Assembly (NCBI GenBank): GCA_030831265.1
Contig: JAURLM010000057.1
Location: forward strand, 1-7,753
Source of the DNA: Chloroflexota bacterium
Lineage (GTDB): Bacteria; Chloroflexota; Dehalococcoidia; Lucifugimonadales; Lucifugimonadaceae
Direction of reading: 5' to 3'
Length of the DNA stretch: 7,753 nucleotides
Shown: positions 5,670 to 7,753 of the stretch, piece after piece
Numbering within the stretch: the first letter of the stretch is position 1
How the letters are laid out: each line of letters opens with the position of its first letter
Position numbers and translations under genes: made by a program
Notes under the pieces: model-generated
Seen by the model: the letters and a program-made list of their open reading frames with translations, nothing else
What the model was told of the DNA's origin: nothing
Database searches by the model: none

Positions 5670-6731
5670 CTAAACAGCAGCCTTACGCAGCCGCCGTGCT
5701 ATGACCAGGCCTATCGGGAGCAGTATCAGCCCCAGCAGTCCCATAGACGCAGGGCCACCAGCATTCGCGCTACAGAAGCCGCCAGCAGGTGCCGGTGTTG
5801 CCGTAGCAGTTGGGGTAGCTGACGGAATCAACGTCGGTGTCGCCGTAGGCGTGGCCGTTGGTGTCGGTGACGGCGTAGGAGTTGGTGTCCTCGTCGGCTC
5901 CGGAGTCGGAGTTGCGGTTGGAGGCAACGGCGTAGGAGTAGGGGTCGGAGGAAGGTTCGGGAAAATCAGGTTGAATGACTCCAGGAACTCCCCACCGACA
6001 AACGGCGCTGACTGCCCTGCCCTGATATCCCCAATGTAAAAGACGACCTGTGCGTTCAGATAATCCTCAAGAACCGGGTTCACCACCAATTTGTAACGCC
6101 CATCCTGGATAGTCGTGAACGGAGACGTGTAGTCACCAATCTTCGCATACAGAGGCGTGCCGTTCGGCGGGATAGACGAACCAGCCAGCACCTGCCCCGC
6201 ATAGAGCGAAGGCTGTGCAATCACAATCGTCGGGGTTGCCGTGGGCGATGGAGTAGGCGTTGCGACGGGCGCAAATGGGAAATCGAGATCAAGTGTTCTG
6301 AGCAGCGGCAATGTCCATGCACAACCAAGACACACACTACCACTCACGACTGGAGCGAATACAGAGAAGTCCGTAGAAATAACCTGGTCATCAAGCCAGA
6401 ATTCAATAATGCGCCCCTCACCCTGGGGAGCCGGACCTACAACAAGAGCCGTGTACCTGCTGTCAGACGAACGGCCAATGGTCGATGGAGGCGATGTATA
6501 GACAATCTCCCCATCAGTCCCGCGGATTTTCGCGGTAACCCGATACCCATTCGGCGCAGGCTCTCCAGCAATCGTCACGTTGCCCTGGAAAATTACGGAT
6601 CTAAGTTGTGGCAGAGCACTCTGCGCTTCAGCACGATCCTGCAGGAAAACAATTCCTGTACCGGCAAACGCGACTACCGCCGCTACTAAGACTACGAACA
6701 AAGCGCGTATTTTCATGCCGGGAATTTTCAT
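5670..6731 (-). CDS. Exported protein with two homologous beta-rich domains, Thr-Pro stalk and C-terminal anchor/sorting-like tail
   Basis: I do not recognise a named family; the architecture is readable. Residues 6-38 form a signal peptide: MKIR, a hydrophobic core (about 11-30), then AEAQ, with cleavage likely near residues 35-37. Domain 1 (about 47-152) and domain 2 (about 176-258) are homologous: both have G-x-V near the start, then PNG, AKI, YTSP-x-TI, RY followed by LVV-x-P, and end in L-x-FP. The pattern suggests an Ig-like/transthyretin-type beta sandwich. Domain 1 alone has CLGC (134-137). A short Thr-Pro linker (157-168) joins the domains, and a long Thr-Pro stalk (261-316) follows. 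The tail has GGFC (Cys320), a hydrophobic helix (about 330-346) and RRLRK (346-350), like a tripartite sorting signal. A surface adhesin or cell-envelope structural role is plausible but unproven. The ATG at 6729-6731 is used; a second ATG five codons later is equally possible, and neither has a Shine-Dalgarno site. Confidence 0.75.
   Translation of the reverse strand: MKIPGMKIRALFVVLVAAVVAFAGTGIVFLQDRAEAQSALPQLRSVIFQGNVTIAGEPAPNGYRVTAKIRGTDGEIVYTSPPSTIGRSSDSRYTALVVGPAPQGEGRIIEFWLDDQVISTDFSVFAPVVSGSVCLGCAWTLPLLRTLDLDFPFAPVATPTPSPTATPTIVIAQPSLYAGQVLAGSSIPPNGTPLYAKIGDYTSPFTTIQDGRYKLVVNPVLEDYLNAQVVFYIGDIRAGQSAPFVGGEFLESFNLIFPNLPPTPTPTPLPPTATPTPEPTRTPTPTPSPTPTATPTATPTLIPSATPTATATPAPAGGFCSANAGGPASMGLLGLILLPIGLVIARRLRKAAV
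5784..5951 (-). repeat. Low-complexity repeat encoding the Thr-Pro stalk
   Basis: Imperfect 6-base units coding Pro-Thr dipeptides, with Ala, Ser, Leu, Glu and Arg interruptions (residues 261-316 of the exported protein). Such tracts are prone to length variation by slippage and form an extended, possibly O-glycosylated spacer. Confidence 0.8.
6228..6263 (-). repeat. Short Thr-Pro linker repeat
   Basis: Codes ATPTPSPTATPT (residues 157-168), separating the two homologous domains of the exported protein. It has the same base pattern as the long stalk. Confidence 0.7.
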
Positions 6732-7041
6732 GTCTTGCGAATTACCAGTAAGTAACGAATGTATCCAAAAATACTCGGATCGAGCGGTTCACCAGCCACG
6801 AATCTAACGACGAGCCCTGTCAATGCTAGACATCTCCCCGAATGGGTGGGCGACCTAAAGCACTGATCCAATGACGCAGGTGCAATACCGGCCGTTAAAC
6901 GATGATCACCGTGTAGTGGGTACTTCTATTAGAACATATATATCTGGAAAAGTTCATCGAATATCCGTAACGCGAAGCGCCCCCTCCTGTTTCCAGAAGG
7001 GGGCGCTTCATTGTCAGCTTTACAGCCTGACTCTTACTCCC
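6732..7041. other. Intergenic region between the two surface-protein genes
   Basis: These 310 bases lie between two minus-strand genes. They hold the strong hairpin at 6974-7009, an AT-rich patch (about 6924-6945) with the inverted repeat TTCTA-T-TAGAA next to ATATATAT, and a lone TTGACA on the minus strand (6823-6818) with no -10 at acceptable spacing. No gene is recognisable. The promoter of the 353-residue protein must lie here or further upstream, but I could not place it. Confidence 0.5.
6974..7009 (-). terminator. Strong stem-loop, likely terminator of the partial surface-protein gene
   Basis: GAAGCGCCCCCT (6974-6985) pairs perfectly with AGGGGGCGCTTC (6998-7009), a 12-bp GC-rich stem. 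After a single mismatch, CTG/CAG adds 3 more pairs closing on a TTTC loop. It begins 32 bases past the TAA of the upstream minus-strand gene. Neither side has a long T-run, so termination may be imperfect, but position and stability fit a transcription terminator. Confidence 0.7.
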
Positions 7042-7753
7042 TTACGGGAAGACAGGAGTCGGCGTGCCGGTGACCTCAACGAAGAGGACGGTACCGGTCT
7101 TAACCACGTCCGAGCCACTTACCTGAATGAAGCTCAGGATTTGGGGGTCGTACACGTAGACACGGCCTTCGACCACTGCACCGAGGTAGCTTGAGACGGT
7201 AACCGCAGCCGTACCAGTGGGCACCTGACGGGTCAGGCTCACACCTGCAGCACCAGTCGTCAGCTTGCGGCTCGTGTCGACAACCGGGATGGCGTTGAAG
7301 CCAGCAACGGTGTCAATCATCACGATAGCAGGCGGCGAGCCAGCGCTAGGCAGAACTTCACCAGTCAGCAGAGCCTTCACTGATTCAAAGTTCAGTGAGT
7401 GTACCCAGTAAGCCTGTGTCGAACGAACCGACGTCAGACCGTTCTCGGTAGCCGGCTCAAGCAAGCCAGACACTGTGTCACGTACCGACACTACCCAACC
7501 ACCAGGCACTGATGGGTCGAAGCCCAGCACTGCGTCGTGGCCAGCGTTGTCGAATACGGAGTTGATGTCCGGGTCGATCGGGTCAGACGGGAACGAAATA
7601 GCGTTCCAGCCTGCGTAGATCCCGATGTCGAACGTCTTGCGGTCAGCAATCGTCATAGCCAGGCTGATCGCTGAGATGTTCTTGTTGACCGCGGCATCCT
7701 GCGCATGGCCGGCAGCGATCGAAAGCGTGTGAGCACCCAGAGCCAGGTCGGCA
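7042..7753 (-). CDS. C-terminal part of a large surface/exported protein with GWN-type repeats (5' end outside window)
   Basis: The frame is open to the window edge, so the first ATG inside it (7654-7656) is not the real start; 237 residues are present, ending in TAA at 7042-7044. The first visible stretch (ADLALGAHTLSIAAGHAQD and following) looks like the last strands of an Ig-like repeat. The C-terminal part holds two related units, one beginning YAGWNAISFPSDPIDPDI and the other VAGFNAIPVVDTS. Each is followed by a region ending in a YWV-like or LFVEV strand (AYWVHSLNF; TVLFVEVTGTP). Paired GWN/YWV units of this kind are, to my knowledge, common at the C-terminus of secreted Chloroflexota proteins. 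No C-terminal membrane helix or Cys tail is present, unlike the downstream neighbour. Function is not assignable; a cell-envelope or extracellular role is inferred. Confidence 0.7.
   Translation of the reverse strand, partial: ADLALGAHTLSIAAGHAQDAAVNKNISAISLAMTIADRKTFDIGIYAGWNAISFPSDPIDPDINSVFDNAGHDAVLGFDPSVPGGWVVSVRDTVSGLLEPATENGLTSVRSTQAYWVHSLNFESVKALLTGEVLPSAGSPPAIVMIDTVAGFNAIPVVDTSRKLTTGAAGVSLTRQVPTGTAAVTVSSYLGAVVEGRVYVYDPQILSFIQVSGSDVVKTGTVLFVEVTGTPTPVFP

Noticed and set aside
5701..6039. Plus-strand reading frame rich in Gly and Val
   Set aside because: It is the antisense shadow of the Thr-Pro stalk; its composition comes from the complementary repeat, not from a gene.
6818..6823. Minus-strand TTGACA as the -35 of the stalk-protein promoter
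   Set aside because: No -10-like hexamer lies at 15-19 bases; the nearest, TAGATT, is only 11 bases away.
6871..7194. Plus-strand reading frame of 107 codons
   Set aside because: It runs through the terminator hairpin and the end of the minus-strand gene and has no recognisable domain or ribosome site.
7654..7656. ATG as the start of the right-hand surface protein
   Set aside because: The frame continues open to the edge with repeat-like protein sequence, and no signal peptide follows this Met.
1..7753. CRISPR array, tRNA/rRNA genes, insertion sequence or phage genes
   Set aside because: No regularly spaced repeats, cloverleaf-like sequence, rRNA signature, transposase or terminal inverted repeats were seen on either strand.

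Overview
The window looks like a piece of a free-living bacterial chromosome of medium-high GC, most likely Chloroflexota (Dehalococcoidia/SAR202-like). That placement is an inference from three things: the style of the secreted proteins (Thr-Pro stalks, repeats beginning with GWN at the C-terminus of a surface protein), the PrmA and HrcA sequences, and the scarcity of clear Shine-Dalgarno sites. No mobile element, CRISPR array, tRNA or rRNA was found.

Left part (1-4692). The window opens inside gpsA (glycerol-3-phosphate dehydrogenase, C-terminal two thirds, plus strand). It runs tail to tail into a four-gene minus-strand block transcribed hrcA, dnaJ, prmA, rsmE. This is the classic heat-shock/ribosome-modification neighbourhood, but grpE and dnaK, which often sit between hrcA and dnaJ, are absent here. 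prmA and rsmE share a 4-base GTGA overlap and are probably translationally coupled. A perfect TATAAT upstream of dnaJ could give it its own promoter.

Middle (4693-5519). A 206-base divergent region separates hrcA from a plus-strand gene for a protein related to UlaG-type metallo-beta-lactamase-fold hydrolases, which has lost the metal-binding histidine cluster. The region holds two apparent sigma-70 promoters facing away from each other, their -35 boxes only 4 bases apart. The hrcA promoter is embedded in a degenerate CIRCE element (13 of 18 arm positions, correct 9-base spacer), so hrcA is probably autoregulated.

Right part (5520-7753). Two minus-strand genes encode exported or surface proteins. 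One (353 aa) has a signal peptide, two homologous beta-rich domains, a Thr-Pro stalk and a C-terminal Cys/hydrophobic/Arg tail resembling a sorting signal. The other is the C-terminal end of a larger surface protein, cut by the window edge. A strong 12-bp hairpin between them is the likely terminator of the upstream gene.

Most of the window is ordinary housekeeping. The best candidates for something less described are the metal-site-less MBL-fold protein paired divergently with hrcA, and the exported protein with its Cys-containing C-terminal tail.
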